DNA from: Saprospiraceae bacterium
GTDB lineage: Bacteria > Bacteroidota > Bacteroidia > Chitinophagales > Saprospiraceae
Length of the DNA: 34,970 nucleotides
Direction: 5' to 3'
Assembly: GCA_020628145.1 (NCBI GenBank)
Contig: JAHDFN010000011.1
Location: 1 to 34,970, forward strand
Shown here: piece by piece, positions 6,523 through 14,801 of the stretch
Position numbering within the stretch: position 1 is the first letter of the stretch
Layout: every line of letters begins with the position of its first letter
The notes under the pieces: generated by a model
Databases searched by the model: none
Told to the model about the DNA's origin: nothing
Seen by the model: only the letters and a program-made list of their open reading frames with translations
Program-made: the position numbers and the translations under genes

Positions 6523-7980
6523 GTGGAAGAACTGATTCAACGGATAAAAAAACTGGAAGAAATTTCAGAAGAACTGGAACCTACGGAAAAACAAAGAGAG
6601 AATTATCATCATCAACTCCTTGAATTTTCCAATGGTTTCATTAATACGATCCACGAAAGGAATTCTTTTTTGGAAAGAAAAGAACCTATCTCCGGTTTGG
6701 AAGTCGATGGACAAAAAAAGTCATTGGAAAAAATCATCGGTTTATACAATGAAAAAGTAACTCCTTACGGAATTAATCCTGCATCAGGAGGACACATCGG
6801 ATATATTCCCGGCGGGGGTATTTTCGCTTCAGCTATCGGAGATTATATTGCCGATGTTTCCAATGAATATGCCGGCGTTTATTTCGGATCCCCCGGAGCA
6901 GTCACCATTGAAAATGAAGTTCTCGATTGGATGAAAGATATTTTCGGATTTCCTAGAAGTTCTGTTGGGAATTTGACTTCCGGAGGTTCCATCGCTAATC
7001 TAATTGCCTTGACATCCGCTAGGGATCACCATAAAATAAAAGGAGAAAAAATAAATAAAAGCGTTATTTATTTAAGCCCCCAAACACATCATTGCATCGA
7101 CAAGGCATTACGGATTATCGGCCTTGAAGACATTATTTTACGATATTTGGAATTGGATGAATCCCACAGGGTAAAAATCGATGATTTACAACAAAAAATA
7201 AATGCTGATAAAAAATCGGGATTGAATCCTTTTTTAGTCATTGCTTCTGCCGGCACTACGGATACGGGAGCGGTCGATCCACTTTTTGAGATCGGAAAAA
7301 CAGCCGAGGAAAATAAATTATGGTTTCATGTCGATGGAGCCTATGGTGGATTTTTTATTTTATGTGAAAATAAAAAACATTTATTCCGTGGAATAGAAAT
7401 GGCCGATTCTCTGGTCATCGATCCCCACAAGGGATTATTTTTGCCTTATGGAACAGGTGCGGTTTTAATTAAAGATAAGACGGCAGTTTTGCATTCCCAT
7501 CATTATACGGCGAATTATATGCAGGACACCATCGGCACCGATTTATCGATGAGTCCCGCAGAGGTTTCTCCCGAATTAACCAAACATTTCAGAGGATTAA
7601 GACTTTGGCTTCCTTTGCAGTTGCACGGCCTCGAACCATTCATTGCCTGCTTGGATGAAAAAATATTATTGACGGAATATTTTAGACATCAATTAATGGA
7701 AATGGGCTTCGAAGTAGGCCCTGCTCCGGATTTATCCGTCAGTTATTTTTGGTATCCCTACAAAAAAGGAAATCCGGATGAGTATAATAAAAAACTCATG
7801 AAACTGATTCACGAAGATGGTCGGATATTTTTGAGCTCTTCTACCATCGGAGGACGCTTCGTCATTCGGATGGCCATACTTTCATTTAGAACCAAAATGA
7901 AAATCATTGATAAAGCCCTTGAAATGATCAAGGATTGCAGCATAAAACTAGAAGAAGGAAAAGCTGTGATTAAAAATTAA
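6523..7980 (+). CDS. PLP-dependent aromatic amino acid decarboxylase-like protein (group II)
   Basis: Group II pyridoxal-phosphate decarboxylase of 485 residues. The start codon is GTG at 6523, 11 bases after paaB. Cofactor motifs are TSGGSIANL (152-160), HVDGAYGG (269-276) and the Schiff-base lysine Lys303 in DPHKGLFLPYG. The family contains aromatic-L-amino-acid, tyrosine, histidine and glutamate decarboxylases; residues here do not settle the substrate. Its place between paaB and paaC, with gaps of only 11 bases on each side, suggests co-transcription. A plausible role is phenylalanine to phenylethylamine, which an amine oxidase and aldehyde dehydrogenase could convert to phenylacetate. 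Those enzymes are not in this window, so this remains inference. Confidence 0.85.
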   Translation: MEELIQRIKKLEEISEELEPTEKQRENYHHQLLEFSNGFINTIHERNSFLERKEPISGLEVDGQKKSLEKIIGLYNEKVTPYGINPASGGHIGYIPGGGIFASAIGDYIADVSNEYAGVYFGSPGAVTIENEVLDWMKDIFGFPRSSVGNLTSGGSIANLIALTSARDHHKIKGEKINKSVIYLSPQTHHCIDKALRIIGLEDIILRYLELDESHRVKIDDLQQKINADKKSGLNPFLVIASAGTTDTGAVDPLFEIGKTAEENKLWFHVDGAYGGFFILCENKKHLFRGIEMADSLVIDPHKGLFLPYGTGAVLIKDKTAVLHSHHYTANYMQDTIGTDLSMSPAEVSPELTKHFRGLRLWLPLQLHGLEPFIACLDEKILLTEYFRHQLMEMGFEVGPAPDLSVSYFWYPYKKGNPDEYNKKLMKLIHEDGRIFLSSSTIGGRFVIRMAILSFRTKMKIIDKALEMIKDCSIKLEEGKAVIKN

Positions 7981-7991
7981 ATATTTTTAAA

Positions 7992-8747
7992 ATGGACAAT
8001 AATATTTTATTCGATTATTTACTTCAACTGGGTGACAACTCATTGGTTTTAGGACACCGACTTTCCGAATGGTGCGGTCACGGTCCGATTCTCGAAGTCG
8101 ATATGGCATTAACCAATATTGCATTGGATTTATTGGGACAGACTAGGAATTATTTCCAATATGCTGCCGAAGTCGAAGGAAAGGGAAGAACGGAAGATGA
8201 TATTGCAATGCTTCGGGATGTACGTGATTTTAAAAATGTTTTACTGGTAGAACAACCCAATGAAGATTTTGCATATACGATTACCCGGCAATTCTTTTTC
8301 GATGCATATCATTTTTATTTTTTAAAGGAATTATCCACTTCCAAAGATGAACAGTTGTCAGCTATTGCACAAAAATCATTGAAAGAAGTTACCTATCATT
8401 TGAAATACAGTTCGGATTGGGTTATAAGGTTGGGAGACGGAACGGAAAAAAGCCATCATAAAATCCAAAATGCAGTTGATGATCTTTGGATGTATATCGG
8501 TGAATTATGTGAGGAAAGCGAAACAGATAAAAAAATGTCATCCATAGGAGTCGGAGTGGATTTGAATAAAATTCGTTTTATGGTCAACGAAAAAATAAAC
8601 GAAGTTTTAAAGGAATCGACTGTAAGAATTCCGGAAACACCCTCAAAACAAACCGGTGGAAAAAATGGAAAACATACCGAGCATTTAGGGTTTATTTTAT
8701 CTGAGTTGCAATGGATGCAAAGAACATACCCGAATATGAAATGGTAA
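7992..8747 (+). CDS. paaC: Phenylacetyl-CoA epoxidase, structural subunit PaaC
   Basis: Ferritin-like partner of PaaA that stabilises the catalytic core and lacks a full diiron site. Family stretches are LQLGDNSLVLGHRLSEWCGHGPILEVDMALTNIALDLLGQTR near the N-terminus and LKEVTYHLKYSSDWVIRLGDGT in the middle. Length 251 is normal. It follows the decarboxylase gene by 11 bases. In most organisms paaD follows paaC directly. Here a 71-base gap leads to an unrelated gene, so the operon appears to end with paaC. Confidence 0.95.
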   Translation: MDNNILFDYLLQLGDNSLVLGHRLSEWCGHGPILEVDMALTNIALDLLGQTRNYFQYAAEVEGKGRTEDDIAMLRDVRDFKNVLLVEQPNEDFAYTITRQFFFDAYHFYFLKELSTSKDEQLSAIAQKSLKEVTYHLKYSSDWVIRLGDGTEKSHHKIQNAVDDLWMYIGELCEESETDKKMSSIGVGVDLNKIRFMVNEKINEVLKESTVRIPETPSKQTGGKNGKHTEHLGFILSELQWMQRTYPNMKW

Positions 8748-8818
8748 AATTTAATTCATCAAACGAATAATAGACTTTATTACAAAAAAGCATTTTTCTT
8801 TTTATCAAAAATCCTGAG

Positions 8819-9295
8819 ATGGCAGAAAACGAAAAATTAATACATACCATTCAACAGGTGTTTTCAGGAGTGGAATTAGGTGATGGTGTTTCATGGAGAG
8901 AAGCAGATGTGATTGATGACTATGGCAGTGCCGAAGCTCGGAAAAGAGCAAGGGATTTAGACGAAAAAAAAGATTGGGAAAAAATACCGATGGAATTAAT
9001 TGGGAATATGAGATACCAGAGCGTATTATCTTTTTTAGACCCACAAGGGTTGAAATTCCATTTACCTCCATGTATGATTTATGTAATCAATCATTACAAA
9101 ACTTCCAATTCCGCAATTGTAGAATCCTTAATATTCACCTTGGCTCAAGACAGAGCGATTGGAGGGTTAAAAAATGTGCTTACCAACGAACAAATAAACT
9201 GCACTATCACTTTTTTGAACTGGTGTAAAGGTTTGAAAGAATTCGAATGGGATAAGGAAAAAATTGAATATGCATTGGAAAAATTCCGACTATAA
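8819..9295 (+). CDS. DUF6714-like protein of unknown function
   Basis: A soluble protein of 158 residues without signal peptide or membrane segment. It has the layout I associate with DUF6714: an acidic aromatic N-terminus (GVSWREADVIDDYGSAEARKRARDLDEKKDWEKIP) and a central stretch (FLDPQGLKFHLPPCMIYVINHY). Members are often small orphan or immunity-like genes, but no function is established that I can name. The next gene starts only nine bases downstream on the same strand, so the two probably form a pair. A link to phenylacetate breakdown is not evident. Confidence 0.65.
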   Translation: MAENEKLIHTIQQVFSGVELGDGVSWREADVIDDYGSAEARKRARDLDEKKDWEKIPMELIGNMRYQSVLSFLDPQGLKFHLPPCMIYVINHYKTSNSAIVESLIFTLAQDRAIGGLKNVLTNEQINCTITFLNWCKGLKEFEWDKEKIEYALEKFRL

Positions 9296-9304
9296 ATAAT
9301 TCCC

Positions 9305-9643
9305 ATGAGGTGGACCGCCAACATAAACGAAAACGAAAACGATTTTAAACGACTGATGATTTACGATTCGGGAAACGATGTTTACCTGTTCATTTTCGAT
9401 CAGAAAAAAGACGGCCCATCTTGTAGGGATTATCTATATGAAGACATTGATGATGTTTTCGATGCTTGCCGGGAAGATTATGGTATAACGAAAAACGACT
9501 GGAAGGAAATTCCTTCTCCATTGGAAGGATGCCAACACGACTGGATTGCTCCGGTAAGGGTCAAAGGGATGGATAAAGGGAAACCGAGATGGGGCAGATT
9601 CCAACAATTAATCGATGGGAAATGGATTGACATTTACACCTAA
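9305..9643 (+). CDS. Small hypothetical protein, partner of the DUF6714-like gene
   Basis: A 112-residue soluble protein I do not recognise by name. Its N-terminus (NENDFKRLMIYDSGNDVYLFIFDQKKDGPSCRDYLYEDIDDVFDACREDYGI) looks like a small alpha/beta fold, and the C-terminus is Trp/Gly-rich (DWIAPVRVKGMDKGKPRWGRFQQLIDGKWIDIYT). No signal peptide or cofactor motif is visible. It begins nine bases after the DUF6714-like gene and ends two bases from the convergent gene at 9645. Proteins of this size in such pairs are sometimes immunity proteins, but no toxin gene lies nearby. Confidence 0.7.
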   Translation: MRWTANINENENDFKRLMIYDSGNDVYLFIFDQKKDGPSCRDYLYEDIDDVFDACREDYGITKNDWKEIPSPLEGCQHDWIAPVRVKGMDKGKPRWGRFQQLIDGKWIDIYT

Positions 9644-9644
9644 A

Positions 9645-10394
9645 TCAAATCCTACATCCCAAACCGAAACTCATCCTGAAAGTTTTTATCCCGAATTCCG
9701 TTTCGAATGTAGCTTCATTGATGGCATTAAATGAAAAAGGTATGCCTGCTTTGGTTTTCTTGTAATAAAAATCAGTGATTCCCACAGGTATTTTAAAAAA
9801 CAAACCCAATCTATCCAATACTTTTATTTCTATACGGGGTACGATGGAAAATTCTCCTCCTATTTTCAATAACGAAACAGGAACTTCGGCAGACGTGACC
9901 GGTTCCATATCCAAATAATTCATATAGGGATTAATCCCTAAAGCAAGTCCGAATAAAAAATTATCAACTCCATCAAAAACGAATAATTTCCCGTACTCTA
10001 TTCCCAACATTGTCTCTAGAACTAATCGATTCTTTCCATTTTTCGGAAAATCATCATCATTTTGAATTTTGACAAATGTAGCTTCATAATCCCTTTTAAC
10101 ATGAAGAGCCATTAATCCATATTCCTGGTACCACTTTTTCGGATTTGTTATTTTAATTCCGATTCCGGGATGAATCAAATCCACTCCCTCCAATCCGAAT
10201 ACATAATCCGTATTCGAATCCAAGGCTACAGATTCCTCGATGGAACCGGAAGAAGGTATCCCCATATTCAGATATGGAATAATATTCAATTCATTTTTCT
10301 CTTTTCCTTCAAAAGAACTCTGGGAAAAAACAGTAAAAAAATGAAACGATAAAAACCATAAAAGAAAATTAATCTTGATTTTCCCAAACAACAT
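9645..10394 (-). CDS. Putative outer-membrane beta-barrel protein
   Basis: A 249-residue exported protein. The start MLFGKIKINFLLWFLSFHFFTVFSQ is a signal peptide with a typical Bacteroidota cleavage after FSQ or just before it. The mature part consists of alternating hydrophobic/polar strands and ends RMSFGLGCRI, compatible with a C-terminal barrel strand, although Phe is the more usual last residue. No enzyme motif is visible. It is convergent with the small gene at 9305 (two bases apart), and the 10395-10856 gap separates it from a T9SS cargo gene. Function unknown. Confidence 0.65.
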   Translation of the reverse strand: MLFGKIKINFLLWFLSFHFFTVFSQSSFEGKEKNELNIIPYLNMGIPSSGSIEESVALDSNTDYVFGLEGVDLIHPGIGIKITNPKKWYQEYGLMALHVKRDYEATFVKIQNDDDFPKNGKNRLVLETMLGIEYGKLFVFDGVDNFLFGLALGINPYMNYLDMEPVTSAEVPVSLLKIGGEFSIVPRIEIKVLDRLGLFFKIPVGITDFYYKKTKAGIPFSFNAINEATFETEFGIKTFRMSFGLGCRI

Positions 10395-10856
10395 ACCTAA
10401 GAAACGATGGCATTTTTGTCATATTTCACATTAACAAAAAAACCTTCGTGATAAAAATCAATTCGCAATATTACAGATTCCATCACCTATAACACCTCTA
10501 TCTGATATTAAGTATATCACTGGAGAAAAACCACTACTAAATTGCAATCAAATGTATTCCAGCATATTACACATTAACTTTAATCATTGTAATTTAATTA
10601 GCCCACCACGGAGAAAACAGAAACAGTTCTACAGAATAAAGAAACCAATATTATTCGCTAACTTAGATTCATATTATGAGCGGGGTATTTGCTACATGGA
10701 TATCTCTGAATAACCGACCGGACCTTCCTTATATATTAATCCAAATCGTCCTTTTAATTGAAAATGAAATTCACAATTAAAGGCTGGAAAAAGGATTGTT
10801 GCAACCATTCAATTCCAATATGAATGTAAACACTTGTTTACTAAAAACTTTATGCT
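10395..10856. other. Divergent intergenic region
   Basis: This 462-base A/T-rich stretch separates two divergent exported-protein genes. I found no supported ORF, RNA gene or -7 box that matches TAnnTTTG exactly. The one clear structure is the perfect palindrome at 10826-10841, close to the start of the downstream gene. Confidence 0.5.
10826..10841 (+). promoter_or_regulatory. Perfect palindrome upstream of the T9SS cargo gene
   Basis: GTAAACA-CT-TGTTTAC is a perfect 7+7 dyad with a 2-base CT spacer, 15 bases before the ATG at 10857. The centre AACACTTGTT is identical to that of the candidate paa operator at 3663-3680. It could be an operator or a small hairpin near the ribosome-binding region. 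Confidence 0.45.
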
Positions 10857-12419
10857 ATGAGAAAAGAAAAAATCATCCTATTGTTATTTTTAATGGCATC
10901 CTTTCAGATGTCTTTCGGACAGGATACTCCCTGTACTGCAGGGACAATTACTCCAGTGAGTTCTTCCTGCTCTACAAGTATTACCAGAACGACCATCGAC
11001 CTGACAGGAGCGAATGCCTCCCTTACACCCCCGTCCGGGTGCTCTGATGACGGAACGGAGGACGTTTTCTACAAGTTCACGCCATTGGCCGGAATTACCG
11101 ATTATAAATTCGTAGCCAATTGGACGGGGTTGGAAGATTATGCATTGAATATCTATGAAGAAGGGACGGATTGTAACGATTTAAATGAAGCCACAGGATT
11201 AACCGTCACCTTGAATAGAGCATTCCTTGATACCGACCCTTCTAATTGTGTAAAATTGAGAAGTGGTTCTGCCAGATATTCCCCCTTGAGGATAGAAGGA
11301 ATTGATCCGACCAAAACCTATTATTTAAGAATTTCGGAAAATAGTAATCTAGGAGGAAGCATGGAAGCCTACCTCGCCCCACACAATCCCGAAGATTGGT
11401 GTGCTACGGCACAACCGCTTACTACGTCCGGATGCAATTATGGTGCTCAGGAAACCAATGAACCCGATAATACGAATTGGGTCGGAGCCGCCCATAGCGG
11501 AACTTTTAATGGAGATCCTATTCAAACCTGTAGCGGTTGGGGTACGATAGAAAATATGGTATGGTACACTTTTGAAGTTACTGCGGTCACTCCACAACCC
11601 ATCACCATAGAAGTCAGTAATGTAACTTGTGAAGGGGGGACCGCCGGTACGCCGGAATTACAACTGGGCGTTTTTACGAAAACCGTTCCTTGTAGCGGCT
11701 CCTCTACAGAAGGGCTGGCTGATGAAACAGGACTTGGTTGTGCTGCCGGAACAGGTACCTTATCCATTTTATTGCCGACATTACCCGTAGGGGAATATTA
11801 CGTCGTGGCGGATGGGGATGAAGGTTCGGAGTGTATTTGGGATTTTTCATCAACGCAGGTCTTGCCCGTAGAATTCGCAGGGATGGATGGGTATGTCGAT
11901 GGCAAGGTGAACCAAATAGAGTGGGAAACGGCTTCCGAATTGAATAACAGTCATTTTGAAATCCAACGGGCTGCAAATATCACACAGAAATTCACAAGCA
12001 TAGGAAGAGTTGAAGGCAATGGGACAACGGCAGAATATTCCAGATATTATTTTACGGATGAAGAACCTTTAGCACAAGGATATTACCGGTTAAAACAAGT
12101 AGATTTTGATGGGACAATCGATTATTCGAAAGTAATTTCCATTAAAAGGGATAATGGAAAAGGAATCAATATTATCAATTTATTCCCCAATCCGGCTAGG
12201 GGTAATTCCATTTCCTTCGAATTCAATTCCCGTTCAAATGAAGACATGGTTGTCAGCATTCATAATACACTAGGACAAGTTGTAATGATTGAAAAAATAG
12301 AATCCATGAAGGGGTTTAATAGCAATGTTTTGGATATTACAAATATTCCAAGAGGCATTCATACGCTTTCTATCTCCAATGGCATGGAAACTACAATAAC
12401 TAAGTTTGTTAAATATTAG
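10857..12419 (+). CDS. Cysteine-rich secreted protein with T9SS C-terminal sorting domain
   Basis: A 520-residue exported protein. The signal peptide is MRKEKIILLLFLMASFQMSFGQ. Residues about 25-325 hold repeated Cys/Thr/Gly-rich beta-sandwich modules (for example DDGTEDVFYKFTP and IENMVWYTFEV), a layout common in Bacteroidota adhesin-like proteins. A linker region starts near VEFAGMDGYVDGKVNQIEWETASELNNSHFEIQRA, which commonly precedes T9SS domains. The last ~80 residues (IINLFPNPARGNSISFEF ... TLGQVVM ... GIHTLSISNGMETTITKFVKY) form a type A sorting domain. It is therefore exported by the type IX system and likely anchored to or released from the cell surface. No catalytic domain was recognised. 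Confidence 0.85.
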   Translation: MRKEKIILLLFLMASFQMSFGQDTPCTAGTITPVSSSCSTSITRTTIDLTGANASLTPPSGCSDDGTEDVFYKFTPLAGITDYKFVANWTGLEDYALNIYEEGTDCNDLNEATGLTVTLNRAFLDTDPSNCVKLRSGSARYSPLRIEGIDPTKTYYLRISENSNLGGSMEAYLAPHNPEDWCATAQPLTTSGCNYGAQETNEPDNTNWVGAAHSGTFNGDPIQTCSGWGTIENMVWYTFEVTAVTPQPITIEVSNVTCEGGTAGTPELQLGVFTKTVPCSGSSTEGLADETGLGCAAGTGTLSILLPTLPVGEYYVVADGDEGSECIWDFSSTQVLPVEFAGMDGYVDGKVNQIEWETASELNNSHFEIQRAANITQKFTSIGRVEGNGTTAEYSRYYFTDEEPLAQGYYRLKQVDFDGTIDYSKVISIKRDNGKGINIINLFPNPARGNSISFEFNSRSNEDMVVSIHNTLGQVVMIEKIESMKGFNSNVLDITNIPRGIHTLSISNGMETTITKFVKY

Positions 12420-12448
12420 AAAGTGCTTTTATAGCAATTAATCATTTT

Positions 12449-12484
12449 AAATAGGAGATGGAATTAGTTTTCCATCTCCTATTT
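12449..12484 (+). terminator. Intrinsic terminator after the T9SS cargo gene
   Basis: A perfect 15-base stem (AAATAGGAGATGGAA and its complement) with a 6-base loop, followed by a T run, begins 30 bases after the stop codon at 12419. Confidence 0.85.
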
Positions 12485-12545
12485 TTTTCGGTTAGAATAT
12501 ATTGGTAATTTGCAGTTTGAAATGAGGGATAAAACCCCCTGATGC

Positions 12546-13217
12546 ATGAATAGGAAATATATCGATCTGAGCCATACTATAAAAAACGGAGAAGTCACCT
12601 ACAAAGGTTTACCTGCTCCTTTGATTTGCGATTACCTCTCAAGAAAAGACAGCGAGGAATTTTATGAAGAAGGAACTTCTTTCCATATCGGAAGAATTGA
12701 TATGGTATCCAATACGGGGACTTATATAGATTGTCCTTTTCATCGTTATGGGGATGGTGATGATTTGTCAGATATTCTGATTAGCCAAGTCGCGGATTTG
12801 GAAGGTATATTGATTCACGCACCCTATGAAAACGGATTATCCATCGATATTGATTTTTTTATAGGGAAAGAATTAAAGGATAAGGCGGTTTTGGTAAATA
12901 CCGGTTGGTCTCGCCATTGGCAAACAGATCAATATTTCGAAAACCATCCTTACATAACCGAAACCGCTGCCGAATATCTGAAAAACCAAGCAGTAGCACT
13001 GGTAGGTATAGACTCACATAATATTGACGACACCGGAAGTAACCGAAGACCTACCCATTCCGTTTTATTAAAAAACAATATTCTGATTGTGGAGCATATG
13101 ACAAATCTCCATGAATTAATAGGAAAAGAATTTACCTTTACAGCAGTTCCTCCCAAAGTTGAAAAATTCGGAACATTTCCTGTCAGGGCTTTTGCAACCC
13201 TTCAATCAAAAAAATGA
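12546..13217 (+). CDS. Cyclase-family metal-dependent hydrolase
   Basis: A member of the cyclase superfamily (kynurenine formamidase KynB, isatin hydrolase and relatives). The family metal motif HxGTHxDxPxH appears as NTGTYIDCPFHRYGDG, so the usual first metal-binding His of GTHxD is replaced by Tyr while Asp and the later His remain. Downstream family stretches are ALVGIDSHNIDD and IVEHMTNLHELIGKEFTFTAVPPKV. Length 223 is normal. The substrate is unknown, and the Tyr suggests altered metal binding rather than a standard kynurenine formamidase. The SDR gene overlaps its end by four bases (ATGA), indicating translational coupling. Confidence 0.85.
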   Translation: MNRKYIDLSHTIKNGEVTYKGLPAPLICDYLSRKDSEEFYEEGTSFHIGRIDMVSNTGTYIDCPFHRYGDGDDLSDILISQVADLEGILIHAPYENGLSIDIDFFIGKELKDKAVLVNTGWSRHWQTDQYFENHPYITETAAEYLKNQAVALVGIDSHNIDDTGSNRRPTHSVLLKNNILIVEHMTNLHELIGKEFTFTAVPPKVEKFGTFPVRAFATLQSKK

Positions 13218-13816
13218 AAATATTAATCATTGGTGCAAAAGGCACCATCGGAAAATACATCACAAGTCATTATTCCAAAAACCATGAAGTGATAAACGCC
13301 GGCAGGCGGGAAGAGGAATATCCAATAGATATTTCCGATGCGGATTCTATAAAAAAATTATTCGAAAAAACAGGAAAGGTCGATGTAGTTATTTGTGCTG
13401 CCGGCGAGGCCAAATGGGGATTACTGGAAGAACTGACCGAAGAAGATTTCCATATCGGCATACGAAGCAAAATGATGGGGCAGGTCAATCTTGTCAGGAT
13501 AGGATTGGAATATCTGAACGAAAAAGGTTCCATCACCCTGACCACCGGCATCCTTGCAGATGACCCCGTCGTCAAAACCGCAAGTGCGGCAATGGTCAAT
13601 GGCGCCATCCATAGTTTTACAAAAGCTGCTGCATTGGAAATGCCCCCTGGAAAAAGATTGAATGTGGTATCCACCGGTGTCGTTGAAGACGCTTATGAAA
13701 AATATAAAAATTATTTTCCGGGGCATCCTCCCATCCCCATGAAAAGAATGTTATTGGGATATATCAGAAGTGTGGAAGGAAAAGACAATGGTAGAATAAT
13801 TAGAATTTACGAATAG
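13214..13816 (+). CDS. Atypical short-chain dehydrogenase (Lin1944-like)
   Basis: A 200-residue Rossmann-fold protein with an N-terminal nucleotide motif (MKILIIGAKGTIGKYI) and VVICAAGEAKWG, the position of the NNAG motif. The usual YxxxK catalytic pair is not present: the corresponding stretch is ASAAMVNGAIHSFTKAAALE, with Asn at the Lys position. The Lin1944-like subgroup of short SDRs shares this pattern. It may bind NAD(P) without standard SDR chemistry. It overlaps the cyclase gene by four bases, and a terminator follows at 13875, so the two form an operon. Confidence 0.85.
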   Translation: MKILIIGAKGTIGKYITSHYSKNHEVINAGRREEEYPIDISDADSIKKLFEKTGKVDVVICAAGEAKWGLLEELTEEDFHIGIRSKMMGQVNLVRIGLEYLNEKGSITLTTGILADDPVVKTASAAMVNGAIHSFTKAAALEMPPGKRLNVVSTGVVEDAYEKYKNYFPGHPPIPMKRMLLGYIRSVEGKDNGRIIRIYE

Positions 13817-13874
13817 TCCTATTCGTAAAAATTCATTAAAATCGCCCCATAGTCTTAAAAAATGGAATATTTTT

Positions 13875-13900
13875 GGGATGCATATTCCAACATGCATCCC
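13875..13900 (+). terminator. Intrinsic terminator of the cyclase-SDR operon
   Basis: GGGATGCAT and ATGCATCCC form a perfect 9-base stem with an 8-base loop, followed by TTTT. The structure overlaps the first codons of the ORF track entry at 13873, supporting the later start at 13930 for the next gene. Confidence 0.85.
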
Positions 13901-13929
13901 TTTTAGTTCATACAAATCTAAATTTCAAT

Positions 13930-14367
13930 ATGATTCCTCCAATTCTCGCCTACATCAATGCCATTATTTTCCTTCTCATATCCTCATTGCATTTTTATTG
14001 GGCATTCGGAGGGAGTTGGGCGATACAATACACTATGCCGGAAGAATATAAAGAGAGTTTTTTCAATCCGAAAAATAAATTGAAGATGGCGATATCCACA
14101 CTGATCGTTGCTTGCGGCTTAATCGCATTTTCATGGATTACGATTTCCAACCACCACGACTGTGGCATTCCGGTTTCAAATTATTGGGTTACCATCCTGA
14201 CTCGTGTTATCGGAACAATTTTTATTATAAGGGCAATCGGGGATTTTAACCATTTCGGATTATTCAAAAATAAATCGGACAGCCTATTTGCAAAAAAGGA
14301 TAGCCGGATATTCGTACCTTTATGTTTATATTTAGGAATTTCATCCTTGTTAATTACTTTTTTATAA
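13930..14367 (+). CDS. DUF3995 membrane protein
   Basis: An integral membrane protein of 145 residues from the chosen start MIPPILAYINAIIFLLISSLHFYWAFGGSWAIQYTMPEEY, which matches the DUF3995 N-terminus. Four hydrophobic segments are visible (about residues 4-28, 52-70, 86-106 and 122-142). The ORF track start at 13873 lies inside a transcription terminator and is unlikely. Molecular function is unknown. The gene is followed, one base after its stop, by a DUF1304 gene, so the two small membrane proteins are almost certainly co-expressed. Confidence 0.85.
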   Translation: MIPPILAYINAIIFLLISSLHFYWAFGGSWAIQYTMPEEYKESFFNPKNKLKMAISTLIVACGLIAFSWITISNHHDCGIPVSNYWVTILTRVIGTIFIIRAIGDFNHFGLFKNKSDSLFAKKDSRIFVPLCLYLGISSLLITFL

Positions 14368-14368
14368 G

Positions 14369-14728
14369 ATGGAAATTATCATAAAAATATTAATCGGCCT
14401 TATCGCCGCCTTCCATATTTACATCATGTGGTTTGAAATGTTCGCATGGGAAAAGAGAGGGCCTAAGGTATTCAGGAATTTCCCGAGGGATCTATTTCCC
14501 AAAACAAAAGCACTGGCCGCCAATCAGGGTCTATACAATGGATTTCTTGCCGCAGGTTTGATCTGGACCTTTTTCATTCAAGATATTCCTTGGAAAGAAA
14601 ATATATCTTTATTTTTTCTGAGTTGTGTGGCCGTCGCAGGAATTTACGGAGCAGCTACAGCTGATAAAAAAATATTCTTCGTGCAGGCTCTTCCTGCATT
14701 GATAGCTATTGTTTTAATATTGGTATAA
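14369..14728 (+). CDS. DUF1304 membrane protein
   Basis: A 119-residue membrane protein with the DUF1304 pattern: IAAFHIYIMWFEMFAWEKRGPKVF near the N-terminus and AANQGLYNGFLAAGLIWTF in the second helix. Four transmembrane helices are expected. It starts one base after the DUF3995 stop codon. No function has been established for the family. Confidence 0.9.
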   Translation: MEIIIKILIGLIAAFHIYIMWFEMFAWEKRGPKVFRNFPRDLFPKTKALAANQGLYNGFLAAGLIWTFFIQDIPWKENISLFFLSCVAVAGIYGAATADKKIFFVQALPALIAIVLILV

Positions 14729-14801
14729 ATCGTATAATATTCTGTCTTATGACAGGAAGACAACCCAATAGAATCCGTTTCAAAAAAATTTAGGAATTGA
14801 T

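Noticed and set aside
6384-6623. ORF of 79 residues (+)
   Set aside because: It is an out-of-frame shadow of paaB and the decarboxylase.
13873-13929. Extended N-terminus of the DUF3995 protein
   Set aside because: These codons lie in a terminator hairpin, and the family start is at 13930.
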